Assembly (NCBI RefSeq): GCF_002078015.1
Contig: NZ_LWBP01000208.1
Location: 1-64,000, forward strand
Length of the DNA: 64,000 nt
Origin: Niastella populi
GTDB taxonomy: Bacteria; Bacteroidota; Bacteroidia; Chitinophagales; Chitinophagaceae
Direction: 5' to 3'
In this document: positions 1 to 9,800 of the stretch, one piece after another
Layout: each line of letters begins with the position of its first letter
Numbering within the stretch: position 1 is the first letter of the stretch
Position numbers and translations under genes: made by a program
Notes under the pieces: generated by a model
Databases searched by the model: none
Told to the model about the DNA's origin: nothing
Seen by the model: only the letters and a program-made list of their open reading frames with translations

Positions 1-524
1 ATAGGGCGCTCCTTATATTAGAGGTGGGTCATCCAACTGAAGGTTCTTTTATATTTACTTGTACAAATCAGCATATTCAAGAGCCGAATGATAGACTGCC
101 CATGATCACCCGCCTGAGTCCTGAACCTATTGAAATGCCTCAAATGCATGAGGAAATTAGTCTTAGACTTATGTGCAAACTATGCGGCCTTTACGGCAAC
201 ACTAATGTCGAACGCAATCATCCAGCCAACTTTCTGGGTAGAGCGATTGACATCGTAGTCAATGCTAAAGATGGTATTATTTTCTACGAGATTAAAACCT
301 ATAACACTTTAATTCAATCCATACGAGCCGCTATCGGGCAACTGATGGAATATGCACACTGGAGCCGCCAGAATCGGGCAAATAAATTAGTAATCGTCAC
401 CCAACGTCATCGGGTTGAAACCGAAGGAATAAATTACATCCGTTACATTCGGTCAAAATACCAATTGCCTCTCTTTTATCAATCCTTTGACCAGACGACT
501 GGAGATTTGTCTGAACAGTATTGA
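1..524 (+). CDS. PD-(D/E)XK nuclease-like protein, 3' part only
   Basis: The reading frame is open from the window edge (base 3) to a stop at 524, so the gene starts outside the window; the GTG at 24 is probably internal. The visible 170 or so residues contain AIDIVV, then FYEIKTY about 15 residues on, then AIGQLMEYA. This spacing of Asp, Glu-x-Lys and a helical Gln resembles the PD-(D/E)XK nuclease core found in restriction-like and defence proteins. No DNA-recognition domain is visible here. It is convergent with the DUF433 gene at 566-799. The nuclease assignment is by motif only; the family is not identified. Confidence 0.5.
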   Translation, partial: RALLILEVGHPTEGSFIFTCTNQHIQEPNDRLPMITRLSPEPIEMPQMHEEISLRLMCKLCGLYGNTNVERNHPANFLGRAIDIVVNAKDGIIFYEIKTYNTLIQSIRAAIGQLMEYAHWSRQNRANKLVIVTQRHRVETEGINYIRYIRSKYQLPLFYQSFDQTTGDLSEQY

Positions 525-565
525 AACGCCGGGGATTTCCGTGTTATATAGATCGATAAGATGCA

Positions 566-799
566 TTAGACTGCATAAATGACTACCGTATTTTTAATTT
601 TCAGTGAAGCATACAGAAGAGATGCAGCAATATCCTGTTTTTCAAGAATAGGATGTTGCTCAAGGATTTCAGCTTCAGAAAGACCACTGGACAGAAGCTC
701 CAGAATATCACTTACAGGAAAACGTAATCCACGTATCGTGGGCTTGCCTCCCATTGGCTCAGGCTGAATAGTAATTCTATCTAAAAGAGGCGAAGTCAT
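566..799 (-). CDS. DUF433 family protein (antitoxin-like), orphan
   Basis: 77 residues, the usual length for DUF433. It shows the family pattern: an N-terminal DRITIQPEPMGGKPTIRG strand region, then a compact helix-turn-helix-like part (VSDILELLSSGLSEAEILEQHP) and an alpha-helical end. Family members usually pair with a PIN-like DUF5615 toxin encoded just downstream. Here the downstream side is occupied by the opposite-strand nuclease-like gene, so no partner is present. The last residues (KIKNTVVIYAV) differ from the typical charged tail, which may mean the 3' end has been altered. The DNA-binding or antitoxin role is from the family, not shown here. Confidence 0.7.
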   Translation of the reverse strand: MTSPLLDRITIQPEPMGGKPTIRGLRFPVSDILELLSSGLSEAEILEQHPILEKQDIAASLLYASLKIKNTVVIYAV

Positions 800-965
800 T
801 ATTTAAAAATTTATCATCGTATAGCATACATATGCAGAAATTGCGAATTATCTATAATTTGCAAATATTAATACAATACTTGCTTTAGAATTTTTCAGGG
901 AACCTTGATCCGAGTTATTTTGCAAAAATATTCGTATGACATTTATTCTTTTGGGTAGACAGTAT

Positions 966-1760
966 TTATCCTTGTCCTTTCATAAACGCCAGCTTCTCTT
1001 CCAAACTCTCTGTCAATCTATCCGCCATATAATTCAACATTGGGTTCATGTCATTGTCAGATAGTTCAAAACGCCGCAGGTACTCATCTTTATTGATCTC
1101 TTTAATGAAAATAGGAGGGTATCCATGTTTTAGCAAAATAAGATTAACAAACATTCGCCCTATTCGCCCGTTGCCATCACTAAAAGGATGTATTTTATTC
1201 AAAAACTGCTGATGGAAATAAGTGGCAATAGTTAGCGGGTGTTTATCTATATTGTTTATGTCTGTGTTTTTTAAAAACTCATTTACTTCCCGGATTAGTT
1301 GCTCCATTGCTTCTGTCACCTGGTCAGGAGGTAGGTACATATGTATTTTACCGGTTGACCTTACAGTCATGTTTTCAAATGACTTGTATTCACCAGGACT
1401 ATAAAGACCATAGTCCGCCCATTGAGCAGTATCTTTCATTAGTTCTCTGTGAAGTCCTTTTATATTTTCTTCAGAGATACTTTGTGATTTGTAATTGATA
1501 AATACAGCATCAAGTATCCTTTGGTGATTGATCATATCTAACACCTCGCCTGAAGCCACATTTCTGGGAGCTACAAAATCCCGAAGTAATTTAATTGTTT
1601 GACCGTAGGTGAGTGTATTACCTTCTAATTTATTTGAAGTGTAAGTAAAATCAATCTTTACTTTTCTAAAAAAAGCGTCATCCCAATCCTTTCGTGGCTT
1701 TAACTGATCTATTTTGCCTTTAAGAATTTCGATAAACGTAAGCTTCTCAGCAATACTCAT
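966..1760 (-). CDS. Fic family protein (AMPylase-type)
   Basis: 264 residues. The Fic core motif is complete at residues 191-202 (HPFSDGNGRIGR), with the catalytic His and the nucleotide phosphate-binding Gly/Asn/Arg residues. An N-terminal segment around residues 42-47 (SNKLEG) fits the (S/T)xxxE(G/N) inhibitory helix, so this looks like a class II Fic protein that restrains itself. Fic enzymes transfer AMP or related groups from nucleotides to hydroxyl side chains of target proteins; the target cannot be told. Its start codon overlaps the stop of the upstream 79-residue gene (ATGA), so the two are probably cotranscribed. No extra C-terminal winged-helix domain is obvious. Confidence 0.9.
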   Translation of the reverse strand: MSIAEKLTFIEILKGKIDQLKPRKDWDDAFFRKVKIDFTYTSNKLEGNTLTYGQTIKLLRDFVAPRNVASGEVLDMINHQRILDAVFINYKSQSISEENIKGLHRELMKDTAQWADYGLYSPGEYKSFENMTVRSTGKIHMYLPPDQVTEAMEQLIREVNEFLKNTDINNIDKHPLTIATYFHQQFLNKIHPFSDGNGRIGRMFVNLILLKHGYPPIFIKEINKDEYLRRFELSDNDMNPMLNYMADRLTESLEEKLAFMKGQG

Positions 1761-1996
1761 TTTTTAAAATCTATTTCATAATCAAACCCCTTTGTACCAA
1801 TTTTCTCCAACCATTTGTTATATAAATTATTACCTATAACAATTTGTCCATTCTGCATAGTGAGTGTTTCTCCTATAATGAAACTTTGCAAGTCGGCCCT
1901 GAACTCCTTTTGCACATCATCTAACAATATGGGAGTTTTATTTGAAAGTTTATATAAGTACCCGATGCTTTCAGATATAACAGTTAATCCGTCCAT
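1757..1996 (-). CDS. small hypothetical protein overlapping the Fic gene
   Basis: 79 residues, unrecognised, soluble, mildly acidic in its first half. It ends in the ATGA overlap with the Fic start, the arrangement of translationally coupled partners. Visible features are a hydrophobic-amphipathic stretch (VISESIGYLYKLSNKTPILL) and a region rich in Gln/Gly/Asn (LTMQNGQIVIGNNLYNKWL). It does not carry the (S/T)xxxE(G/N) inhibitory motif of VbhA-type Fic antitoxins; that motif is already in the Fic protein. It could be a regulator, adaptor or substrate of Fic. The role is not known. Confidence 0.6.
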   Translation of the reverse strand: MDGLTVISESIGYLYKLSNKTPILLDDVQKEFRADLQSFIIGETLTMQNGQIVIGNNLYNKWLEKIGTKGFDYEIDFKK

Positions 1997-2108
1997 AGTT
2001 AAAAAGTAATATACTGAAACAAATGTAATAAATTTCGGACTTCTTTGGAAATCAACTGATTATTAAGCGTATAAATCGTCAAAAACAATCAAATCTGCTA
2101 ATAACCGG

Positions 2109-2480
2109 TTAGATATTTCGCCCGCACATGCCCGAACTGGTAGTCATTACATTCATAGACATTTGAAATAAAAGGTAATTACTTTCTTCTCGTAAACGTG
2201 TATTTCTGTCACTTGCCAAAAGTGTATTTATAAAATCCTGATAACGTTTATTTATAACACAATTAAGAAGTAATCTTCTTGTTGATGGCTCAGCTGAAAA
2301 ATCATTATCATACTGATATCTAAAAACAGAATAGACCTTAAAATCCTCGTATGGAATTTCAATTGTTTTTCCTTCGACAGCTTCTATAAGTTCAAAATCA
2401 TTTGGAAAGTTTTTTTCAATGTTTTCTTTTTCTTCGTTATTGTAGTAATCGACTTTAATCTTAAGGGTTGGAATTGGCAA
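2109..2480 (-). CDS. hypothetical protein, possibly truncated
   Basis: 123 codons with no recognised family. The only possible start is TTG, directly preceded in frame by a stop (TAA), and no ATG occurs until near the C-terminus, so the true 5' end may be lost. The protein is hydrophilic, with NNEEKENIEKNFPNDF near the N-terminus and a predicted helical C-terminal half. It sits between the Fic pair and an obvious pseudogene, which supports decay. It may be a remnant rather than a working gene. Confidence 0.35.
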   Translation of the reverse strand: MPIPTLKIKVDYYNNEEKENIEKNFPNDFELIEAVEGKTIEIPYEDFKVYSVFRYQYDNDFSAEPSTRRLLLNCVINKRYQDFINTLLASDRNTRLREESNYLLFQMSMNVMTTSSGMCGRNI

Positions 2481-2517
2481 GGTTTAAGGTAACGATATTA
2501 TTATTTTAGATGGAATT

Positions 2518-3113
2518 TTACTCAAACAACACATCCATCGTTAAATCATTCTGCACCAGTGACATCGAATACTGGTTTTTAGTCACCCCAAACGTTGTGA
2601 TCATTGTTAAATAGATAGATTTACGCTTTTTTATTTCTGACGTAAAAACGCCGATCTTATTTCCGAGTTCCTCTGCATACCTCTTATCTATTGTAAAACC
2701 ATTAAGAGAAAATTTCATTTCACAAACGTTGATTACATGATCACGCCTGTCAATAAGCAAATCTATCTGCGCTCTAGGTTCGCTGTTACTTATCCATGCA
2801 GATGTTGTGGTTTGAACACCGCTTATACCCAATGCCTGCTTTATTTGTTTGTGTGAGCCAAACAAATTTGTTCAAATGATAACCGCTCCATGCACGTTGT
2901 GCCGGACTATCAAGACTATTAATCCAATTATTATCGTCCAGAATACTACTCTTTAATAAAACGTAGATAAAAAAGTGAATAAAAATCGATCAATTGATAT
3001 AGGCTATTTATTTCCTTATTTCCATATGCGAGATACTTTCTTATGAATCCGCTCTCTTCCAATTCTGAAAGAATCCTCGTAAGACTTCCTCCTGAAGGAA
3101 GTTTTGCTTAGAA
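2518..3113 (-). pseudogene. AAA-ATPase (AAA_14/DUF234-like) C-terminal remnant with frameshifts
   Basis: Reading the minus strand from 3113, three consecutive pieces in two frames reconstruct one protein end. First comes KLPSGGSLTRILSELEESGF through LYQLIDFYSLFYLRFIKE, ending at a TAG near 2953. Next, one frame over, is SILDDNNWINSLDSPAQRAW to about 2866. Finally, back in the first frame, QIKQALGISGVQTTTSAWIS leads into AQIDLLIDRRDHVINVCEMK, ending at 2518. This is the wHTH plus PD-(D/E)XK end of the Bacteroidota ATP-binding protein family. The P-loop ATPase half is absent, so the gene is both truncated and frameshifted. The last piece alone is an open frame of 115 codons from a TTG. Confidence 0.8.
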
Positions 3114-3388
3114 TGAATGGGATTATCAGCTTTACGTTGAATAAAGACAAAACGTTTAGCTGGAAGGGAACTGTAAACGATCCCGATGAACAGTTTTCTG
3201 GAACGTATTCTTGCAACGGGGACACATTGATACTTAATAGTAAGAAGGAAAAGACCGATAAAGAAACACACCAAATCATCTTGCAATTATTATCTTATAA
3301 TAAAAACAGACTAACTATACTTTTACCTTCATATAGCAATCAAGATCTTGAGAACAATAGAATGTCTTTTAAGAGAGTGCCATACTGA
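3104..3388 (+). pseudogene. C-terminal fragment of a lipocalin-like lipoprotein (tentative)
   Basis: An open frame of 94 codons begins at a TTG (first ATG at 3113), exactly where the opposite-strand ATPase remnant runs out. There is no signal peptide. The pattern of short beta strands (IISFTLNKDKTFSWKG, FSGTYSCNGDTLIL, RLTILLPS) resembles the end of small lipocalin-like secreted proteins. The missing N-terminus and the abutting pseudogene suggest an illegitimate junction near 3105-3113. It is followed by about 60 bp and then the terminator of the SusC operon on the other strand. The family assignment is weak. Confidence 0.35.
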
Positions 3389-3451
3389 ATATTAAGGATC
3401 GCATTATAAACGACCCTTTTTGTTTGCCTCCTTAACAGAACAGCAGCCTTC

Positions 3452-3486
3452 AAAAAAATGCATCCCGCTTTTGGCAGGATGCATTT
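3452..3486 (-). terminator. intrinsic terminator of the SusC1 operon
   Basis: A perfect 10-bp stem (AAATGCATCC paired with GGATGCATTT at 3456-3465 and 3477-3486) is followed on the minus strand by a run of T. It lies 40 bp beyond the stop of the last operon gene. Confidence 0.8.
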
Positions 3487-3525
3487 CCTAAAGACGACAA
3501 AGAGTTCGGATAGCTGATCCTATGC

Positions 3526-4506
3526 TCATTGTGTACGGGTGACGTCTGTCAGCCTTAGCTCGATGATATACGTGCCTTCCATTTTCAGGGTAAAGGCAAA
3601 GCGGGGATTAACTGAATACAAGCCCGGTGTAAAACCATCTATAATAGCAAAATTGCTGGGTATGCGGTAATAGATCAGGTGTCCCCAGTCGGTAGTGGCA
3701 TCTATATATTTTGCCAACGGAAAAGGCGCTACTTCAAAGTCGCAGATCATAGCCGTATCGGTAAATTGCACGGGCGTGAACCGGGCATAGTTTTCGAAAG
3801 TGGGGCGGTCGCCACGCCGGATGATCTCGCCGGCCTGGGGATTGAAGGGGGCGCCGTTCTTGTCGGTGATCTTCAGAATAATCCGGGCGCCGTCGTTAGA
3901 CAGTTTGGTAAAGCTCAGCTTTGGGGTTTTGTGTGCCGTAAAAATACCGGTTGATTCGTTAAAGGCATTGGAAACATTGTCTTCCTGCAGGAAGATATCT
4001 TCGGGAAGCGGGTCTACAATATTGATAGTGCCGAATGAAGGAAACTGTTTGGTGCCATTTACATTGGTCGCCTGCAGGTCGAAGGTATATTTGCCCAAAG
4101 GAATGTTTACAGAGCCGCGGTTGAAACTGATCTGCCCGCTCACGGGATTGAACTCCATAGGCGCTACAATTCTCTTTTCCCTTTTCTTATTCAGTTCGGC
4201 CACGGTGGTGTCGGTTTTGATATCGAAAGTCATCCCCGACTTGAACACGAGCACTTCATATTCTTCGAAAAACTCCTTCGGCGCAGGATTTCCGTTCTCA
4301 TCGCGCAGATGCTGCATTTCAAAGGTGATGGGCGGCGTAGAGCCATCGATATCTATCCGCTGGGATTGCACCAGTGGCAAACCGCGCAGGCAATAGATAT
4401 TCTTATCGATATAACGCATGGTATCGCTCAAAAAACCTTCCTGTATTTTTTTACAGGCCATGCCGGTTATTATAAGAACCAGCAGGAAGTTAATTATTTT
4501 TCTCAT
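3526..4506 (-). CDS. DUF5007-like outer-surface lipoprotein
   Basis: 326 residues from the ATG at 4506; that start gives a clean lipoprotein signal with lipobox GMAC (Cys18), so the upstream 47 in-frame codons are not used. After a segment FLSDTMRYIDKNIYCLRGLP, the protein is beta-rich with Ig-like strands. I recall this opening from DUF5007 proteins that accompany SusC/SusD and fasciclin genes in Chitinophagaceae; the assignment is from memory. It is the last gene of a four-gene operon, 47 bp after the fasciclin gene. Its likely role is as an accessory surface protein, by analogy with SusE/SusF, binding the ligand or capping the transporter; that is inference. Confidence 0.65.
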   Translation of the reverse strand: MRKIINFLLVLIITGMACKKIQEGFLSDTMRYIDKNIYCLRGLPLVQSQRIDIDGSTPPITFEMQHLRDENGNPAPKEFFEEYEVLVFKSGMTFDIKTDTTVAELNKKREKRIVAPMEFNPVSGQISFNRGSVNIPLGKYTFDLQATNVNGTKQFPSFGTINIVDPLPEDIFLQEDNVSNAFNESTGIFTAHKTPKLSFTKLSNDGARIILKITDKNGAPFNPQAGEIIRRGDRPTFENYARFTPVQFTDTAMICDFEVAPFPLAKYIDATTDWGHLIYYRIPSNFAIIDGFTPGLYSVNPRFAFTLKMEGTYIIELRLTDVTRTQ

Positions 4507-4553
4507 GGTGTATTGTCTTGCTTGTAAAAGAATAATGATAATGTATATTCTCA

Positions 4554-5240
4554 TTAAGGCAGGGGTTCGGTATTGAAGAACAACCGGTGATAGTTGCTCA
4601 TCACATGGATGGTGCCGGTGTTGGTAATAATACCGGTGGTTTGACAATCATATCCCATGTCCCTGTCTTTTGCCGGGATGGTGGTTTGATCGCGCTCTGT
4701 TTCGTCGCGTGTGCCAATCACTTTGGTAAAACGGATGTAGTCTACATGGTCGATGTAACTGCCGTAATCCTGTGTTCGCCTGAGATTGATGTAAAACGAT
4801 GCATTGGGAATAGGACCCAGCAGGTTTTGATAGAAGTTGCCTTCTACCGTCAGGTGATCGCGGCCCAGGTCGCCATTGAACATATACATCTTCAGTGAGT
4901 CCTTCACTTCCTGCAATGGAAGACTGTCGAGCGTGTAAATGATATTTTCATCATTCAGCTCGATGGCCCTTCTGTTGTATCGTGCCCTTACAAACTCATC
5001 CACACTATAGTTGGTGCAGGCAAAGAAGGTGATGTCGCCATTGACGGTCTCTTTCAGTCCGGCCCTGTCTATCAAATGCACCAGGGAAGAGAACTGGGAT
5101 TTCGACTTCAGGTAATCGTAGGTGGTCATATCCACCTTGGGGTTATGTGTGCCGCCATCTACTTTATAGCTGTTTTTGTTGCAGGATCCAAGACTGCCGG
5201 CCACGACGAGTATAAGTAGTGATACTAAAATATTTTTCAT
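4554..5240 (-). CDS. fasciclin (FAS1) domain lipoprotein
   Basis: 228 residues. The lipobox is LGSC (Cys20). Residues from about 40 carry a FAS1 fold signature: DYLKSKSQFSSLVHLIDRAG followed by DITFFACTNYSVDEF, and later the YIDHVDYIRFTKVIGT strand. FAS1 domains mediate adhesion or ligand binding at the cell surface. The gene follows SusD by 31 bp and precedes the DUF5007-like gene, so it is a component of this SusCD operon, presumably an exposed lipoprotein. The second half is more divergent than the first. Confidence 0.85.
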   Translation of the reverse strand: MKNILVSLLILVVAGSLGSCNKNSYKVDGGTHNPKVDMTTYDYLKSKSQFSSLVHLIDRAGLKETVNGDITFFACTNYSVDEFVRARYNRRAIELNDENIIYTLDSLPLQEVKDSLKMYMFNGDLGRDHLTVEGNFYQNLLGPIPNASFYINLRRTQDYGSYIDHVDYIRFTKVIGTRDETERDQTTIPAKDRDMGYDCQTTGIITNTGTIHVMSNYHRLFFNTEPLP

Positions 5241-5271
5241 AATAAAAAGATAATTAAGTTAAGCACGATGA

Positions 5272-6849
5272 TCAGATCTTGCCCAGCCAGTAAGAAGTTT
5301 GTACCAGGAACCTGTTCTCCTTGAACAGCGAGGGGCTTACCGGCCAATAAAAACCACCTCTTGCAAAGCGGCCTTCAGAAAGCCAGTCAACAAAGTTGGG
5401 ATACATCCTCGTTCTAAGCAGGTCGAAGAAGATATGACCTTCGAGGTACATCTCCTTTCCGCGCTCCACGACGTATTCATACATCAGGTCGTCGCGGGTA
5501 TACGTATCATCGACCCGGTTAGCAGAATTTGAGCCATTGCGTTGCCGCGATTCATTGATCACCTGTATGGCCGTATTGAGGTCATTTTTATAAAGGGCGA
5601 TCTCTGCCTGCAGCAATTTCATATCTGAGTAGCGGAAGATGACCATATCATTGCTTAGATAGGCGTCGAGATTTTGCCCGGGATTCCGGTATACTACATT
5701 GCTGTATTTACGGCACATGGGTTCGGAACTGTTCACATAATCGAAGTTTTTGCGGTAACGGATATCAATGGTGTCGAGAGGGCGCGTCCATTGGCTGCCG
5801 TCCCAGTACCAGAACTGGTAATTGTTGTTGAAGTAGGAACTGGGCACCCAAAAGCGTGCGTTGTTGCCGAAGTAAGACACGTATTCGGCGCCGCGCAGGA
5901 ATTCGAGGCCGATGTGGGCATTGGAGCCTTCCTGCGTTCTATCGTCCATGTACAGCTGGAAAATGCCTTCCGGTGAAGTGGCGGTGTTGCTGCGGCCGAC
6001 AAAGGTCATATAATAATTAGCCGTATCGGTATAGGAATATCCGCCCTCGGCCAGTAGCCTGGTAAGGGTAGTATCGGCATTGTGCACATCGTCTTGTGCC
6101 GGTACTTTTGAGTTAAGATCGGTCATGGTGGCGCGCCACAGGTACAGGTGTGTCAGCAGTGCATAAACAGAACCTTTATTAGCCATGACCGCTCTTTCCG
6201 ATTTTACGGAATAACCCCAATTCAGCAGGGCTGCGGCTTCCCTACAATCCTTTTCGATCTGCTTTTGTACGTCGACGGCTGAAGTTCGCGGCAGTTGGGG
6301 CGCCGTTATCGGATCTTCGTATGCTTCGATAACGAGGGGTACGTCGCCCCAAACGCGCGTCATTTGAAAATAAGTGAATGCGCGGATAAACAGCGCCTGC
6401 CCTTTTATCTTCCTTCTAAATTCCGCGATGTTATCTATGTCAGAAAGTTCTTCGTCGGTTGCCTGATCTATTTTGCTGATGATAAGGTTGCTCATGGTAA
6501 TGGTCTTAAAGAACATCGACCAGTCGCCCAGGCTTTGTACATTGTACTTGAATGTAAAATCGCCATTTTGAATGCCGTCCAGCCCATCGCCGTTATAATC
6601 GATGGTGAAATAATTCTTGGCAACCGCATCGCCATACATGTAGTAGCGGTTGCTTTTATTGGTCAGCGCATTCCGCAGCAGGGAATAATTGCCGGCCATG
6701 GCCGATTGATAATCGCGGCCCGACTTCCAGAACACCTCATCGTAGGTAGAGTTCTTCGGTGTTTGTTCCAGGATCTTTTTGCACGCACTGCCCGTAACAA
6801 TGCATACTGACAGTAGTAGAATGGTATATATTGATAATTTGCGTTCCAT
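5272..6849 (-). CDS. RagB/SusD family lipoprotein (SusD1)
   Basis: 525 residues. The lipobox is GSAC near residue 23, followed by KKILEQTPKNSTYDEVFWKS, typical of SusD. TPR-like helical blocks (IKGQALFIRAFTYFQMTRVW) and the C-terminal end LFKENRFLVQTSYWLGKI are also characteristic. SusD proteins are surface lipoproteins that hinge over the SusC barrel and capture the nutrient. It is separated by 24 bp from the SusC gene, forming a transporter pair. No glycoside hydrolase is encoded in the operon, so the substrate cannot be inferred. Confidence 0.95.
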   Translation of the reverse strand: MERKLSIYTILLLSVCIVTGSACKKILEQTPKNSTYDEVFWKSGRDYQSAMAGNYSLLRNALTNKSNRYYMYGDAVAKNYFTIDYNGDGLDGIQNGDFTFKYNVQSLGDWSMFFKTITMSNLIISKIDQATDEELSDIDNIAEFRRKIKGQALFIRAFTYFQMTRVWGDVPLVIEAYEDPITAPQLPRTSAVDVQKQIEKDCREAAALLNWGYSVKSERAVMANKGSVYALLTHLYLWRATMTDLNSKVPAQDDVHNADTTLTRLLAEGGYSYTDTANYYMTFVGRSNTATSPEGIFQLYMDDRTQEGSNAHIGLEFLRGAEYVSYFGNNARFWVPSSYFNNNYQFWYWDGSQWTRPLDTIDIRYRKNFDYVNSSEPMCRKYSNVVYRNPGQNLDAYLSNDMVIFRYSDMKLLQAEIALYKNDLNTAIQVINESRQRNGSNSANRVDDTYTRDDLMYEYVVERGKEMYLEGHIFFDLLRTRMYPNFVDWLSEGRFARGGFYWPVSPSLFKENRFLVQTSYWLGKI

Positions 6850-6873
6850 ACTTTTTCTATTTATGCGGTCACA

Positions 6874-9800
6874 TTAGAATTGAACTTCCAGGCCCAGGGT
6901 GAATTTTTTCGGAATAGGATATCCTGCACCGTTGTATTCACCGTATGAATTAACAGCTTCGGCATCGGGCAGGTCATTCGACCGCTGGAAGATCGCCAGA
7001 TTGTCGACAACGCCAAATACCTTGAACCGGTCGATCTTGAACCTGCTAAGGAAGTTGTGGGGAAGTTGATAGCCCAGCGTAACGCTTTTGATCCTGAAGT
7101 AATCGCCTTTTTCAAGAAAGAAGGTCTGGGCTGAGGTATAATAGTAGCGATAAGTGCCAAGGTCGTATTTGGCATATTGCGCATTATCACCTGGTTCGCG
7201 CCATATATTGATCTTATTGAGATCGGGAATGGAGTATCGTACAAAGTTATTATACGGATCGCCATCGGTGGAGTTGGAGAAGCGGTCGGCTTTGAACAGG
7301 TTCAGCACATCGCGGTCGAAGGTAAAAGTGCAGAAAACGCCAAGGGAAAAGTTCTTCCAGGTGAAATTGTTCGTAAAGCCGCCGGTGATCTTTGGATTGG
7401 GATCGCCAATAGGAATTTTATCGGGGTTGAGGCCATCGTTGAATACGTCGATGAGATAATCGCCATCGAGATCGGCAAACTGGAAGTCGCCCGCGCGGTA
7501 CTCGCCATTGGGATTCCTGAAGCGGGTGCCTGTATAAGGATTGATGGGAACATCCTTATCAGTACGATATACGCCAAGCGTTTTGTACAGGTAGAATGCA
7601 TTTACAGGGCTCCCAACGGAAAGGATGTGCGATTTATCGAAACGGTCGCCACTCAATACCAGGTCGCGGCCGCCATTGGGCAGGTTCATGATGGTATTCT
7701 TGTTATAGGAGATATTGAGCCGGCTGAACCATTTGAGCTGGCTCTTTTGGGGAAGGATGTTGGCTGCCAGGGTTAATTCCGCTCCGGCATTCCGCACCCC
7801 TATCGAATTGGTTTTGGCCACATCGTAGCCCGATGTCACAGGCAGTATAACGGAGAACAGGCCAAAAGAATTTTCTTTATTGTAGAAGTCGAGCGAGGCG
7901 GAATATTTGCCATTCAACACTTCTATGTCGGCGCCTATATTCCATTGCTTTGATTTCTCCCAGCTCAATCCTTTCTGGGCGGCGCCATTGTAGAAGTTGG
8001 GTGTAATTGCGGTGATAGCATTGTAGGTGCCTGCGCCGCCATTACCATTAAATCCGCCGGCATTTACATTATACAGGTTGTATTGCAGGTAGTTTTCAGT
8101 AGGCAGGGCGCCGGAAGTTCCAAGGCTTGCGCGAAGCTTGATCATGGAGAACGTATTCGCCACATCTTTCATCCATGACTCTTCGGTCAGGATCCATGCC
8201 GCCGATACAGACGGAAAGAAGCCCCATTTGTTGTTTTCACCAAAACGGGACGAACCATCGGTACGTATACTGCCCGAAAGCAGGTATTTGCCATCGAAAT
8301 CATACGCCATACGCCCATAGTACGACAATAAGCCATAAGCCTGGTAATCGGAATACGCGCCTATTTTCAATTGCTGGAAGCCCTGCACTACCTGGATCTG
8401 ATCGGAGGCGCCGCCAAATCCCGATGCGTGGGTGTTTTGATATTGATCGTAGGTGAATTCCTGGCCGGCTACTACGCTAAGGTTATGTTTGCCAAAAGTA
8501 TTTACATAGCTCATGTAATTGGACGACAGGATGTTGATCTCATTGTCGGAGAAGGCAAAAGAATAATTACCATTACCATTCTGCAATTCATTGGTTCGGT
8601 TAAAATCGCGGCGCGAATTCTTATAGATATAAGAAGTGAGCGACGTAATTCTCAGGTGGTTATTGATGGCGTAGCTTAGGTTCAACGTAAAGCTTAACTG
8701 GTTGGAAATGTTATTGTCGAGGTTGTCATCGTATTGCCCCAGCAGGAACGCCTTTTTATTTGAGTCGAGGTTAAAAAGGGATGATGGCATATTACTGGCA
8801 CCAAGGCTGATGGGACTGTTGCCATCGCCATTGCCACGGGCTTTGTCGGTACGCGAGTAGTTGATGATGGGATTAATGTCTAGTTTACCACCCAGTGCAC
8901 GGGCGCCCAAGTTCAGTCGCATAGTATATCTTTTAAAGCCGGTAGCTTTGACGATACCTTTTTCATCGTAGTAGCTCGTGCTGAAGCGGTAGGTGGCCCC
9001 CCCTTCACTGGCGCCGCTAAGGCTCAGATCGGCACTCTTTACATTACCGGGTTGATAGAACATGTCCTGCCAGTCGGTATTGCCATTGAAAGCAGGATTC
9101 AGGCTGTCTGTAATGAGTGCTGGTAATCCCCTCTCCTGGTTATAATCCAGTTGTTGCTGCAGGATGGCCAGTTTGGCTCTTCTTTCTTCTGCACCGAGCG
9201 TAACGTCACGGAGTTTGGGGCGTTGCACAATACCGGCATAGCCCGATAAGATCACTTTGGGAGCGCCCGTCCTGCCTTTCTTAGTGGTAACGAGAATAAC
9301 GCCATTGGCGGCGCGGGAACCATAAATAGCAGCTGCCGAAGCGTCTTTCAATACGTCGATAGATTCGATATCATTGGGATTTACCCCACCGAGATAGTTA
9401 AGACCGGTGCCTGTGCCAGGCCCTACATAGGTTTCGGTAGGCTGGGGCACGCCGTCTACCACATATAAAGGACTATTGAGCACGTTATTTTCATCGTAAG
9501 CCGAACTGAGCAATGAGCTTCCCCGTACACTCACTGTAGGCGAGGCGCCTGGCGCACCACTGAAGTTTTGTACGTTTACACCGGAAAGCCGGCCCTGCAA
9601 TAGCTGGTCAAAACTGGAGGCCGGCAGGTTCGCCAGTTCCCTCCCCGAAATACTGGAAACCGCAGCGGTATTCTTCTTACGGGTCACTTTTTGATAACCA
9701 ATGATCACCGTTTCCGCCAGGTTGCTGTTCGATTCAGCCAGCTTAAGGGAAAGCGGCTTATCGTTGGTGACCCTGAAGGTTTGGGAAGCATAACCCACCG

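Noticed and set aside
1-3400. A complete defence island
   Set aside because: Components are partial, orphan or frameshifted; only the Fic pair is intact, so no working system can be claimed.
3526-4647. The longer frame to 4647 for the DUF5007-like protein
   Set aside because: The extra 47 residues precede a clean lipoprotein signal at 4506 and overlap the spacer from the fasciclin gene.
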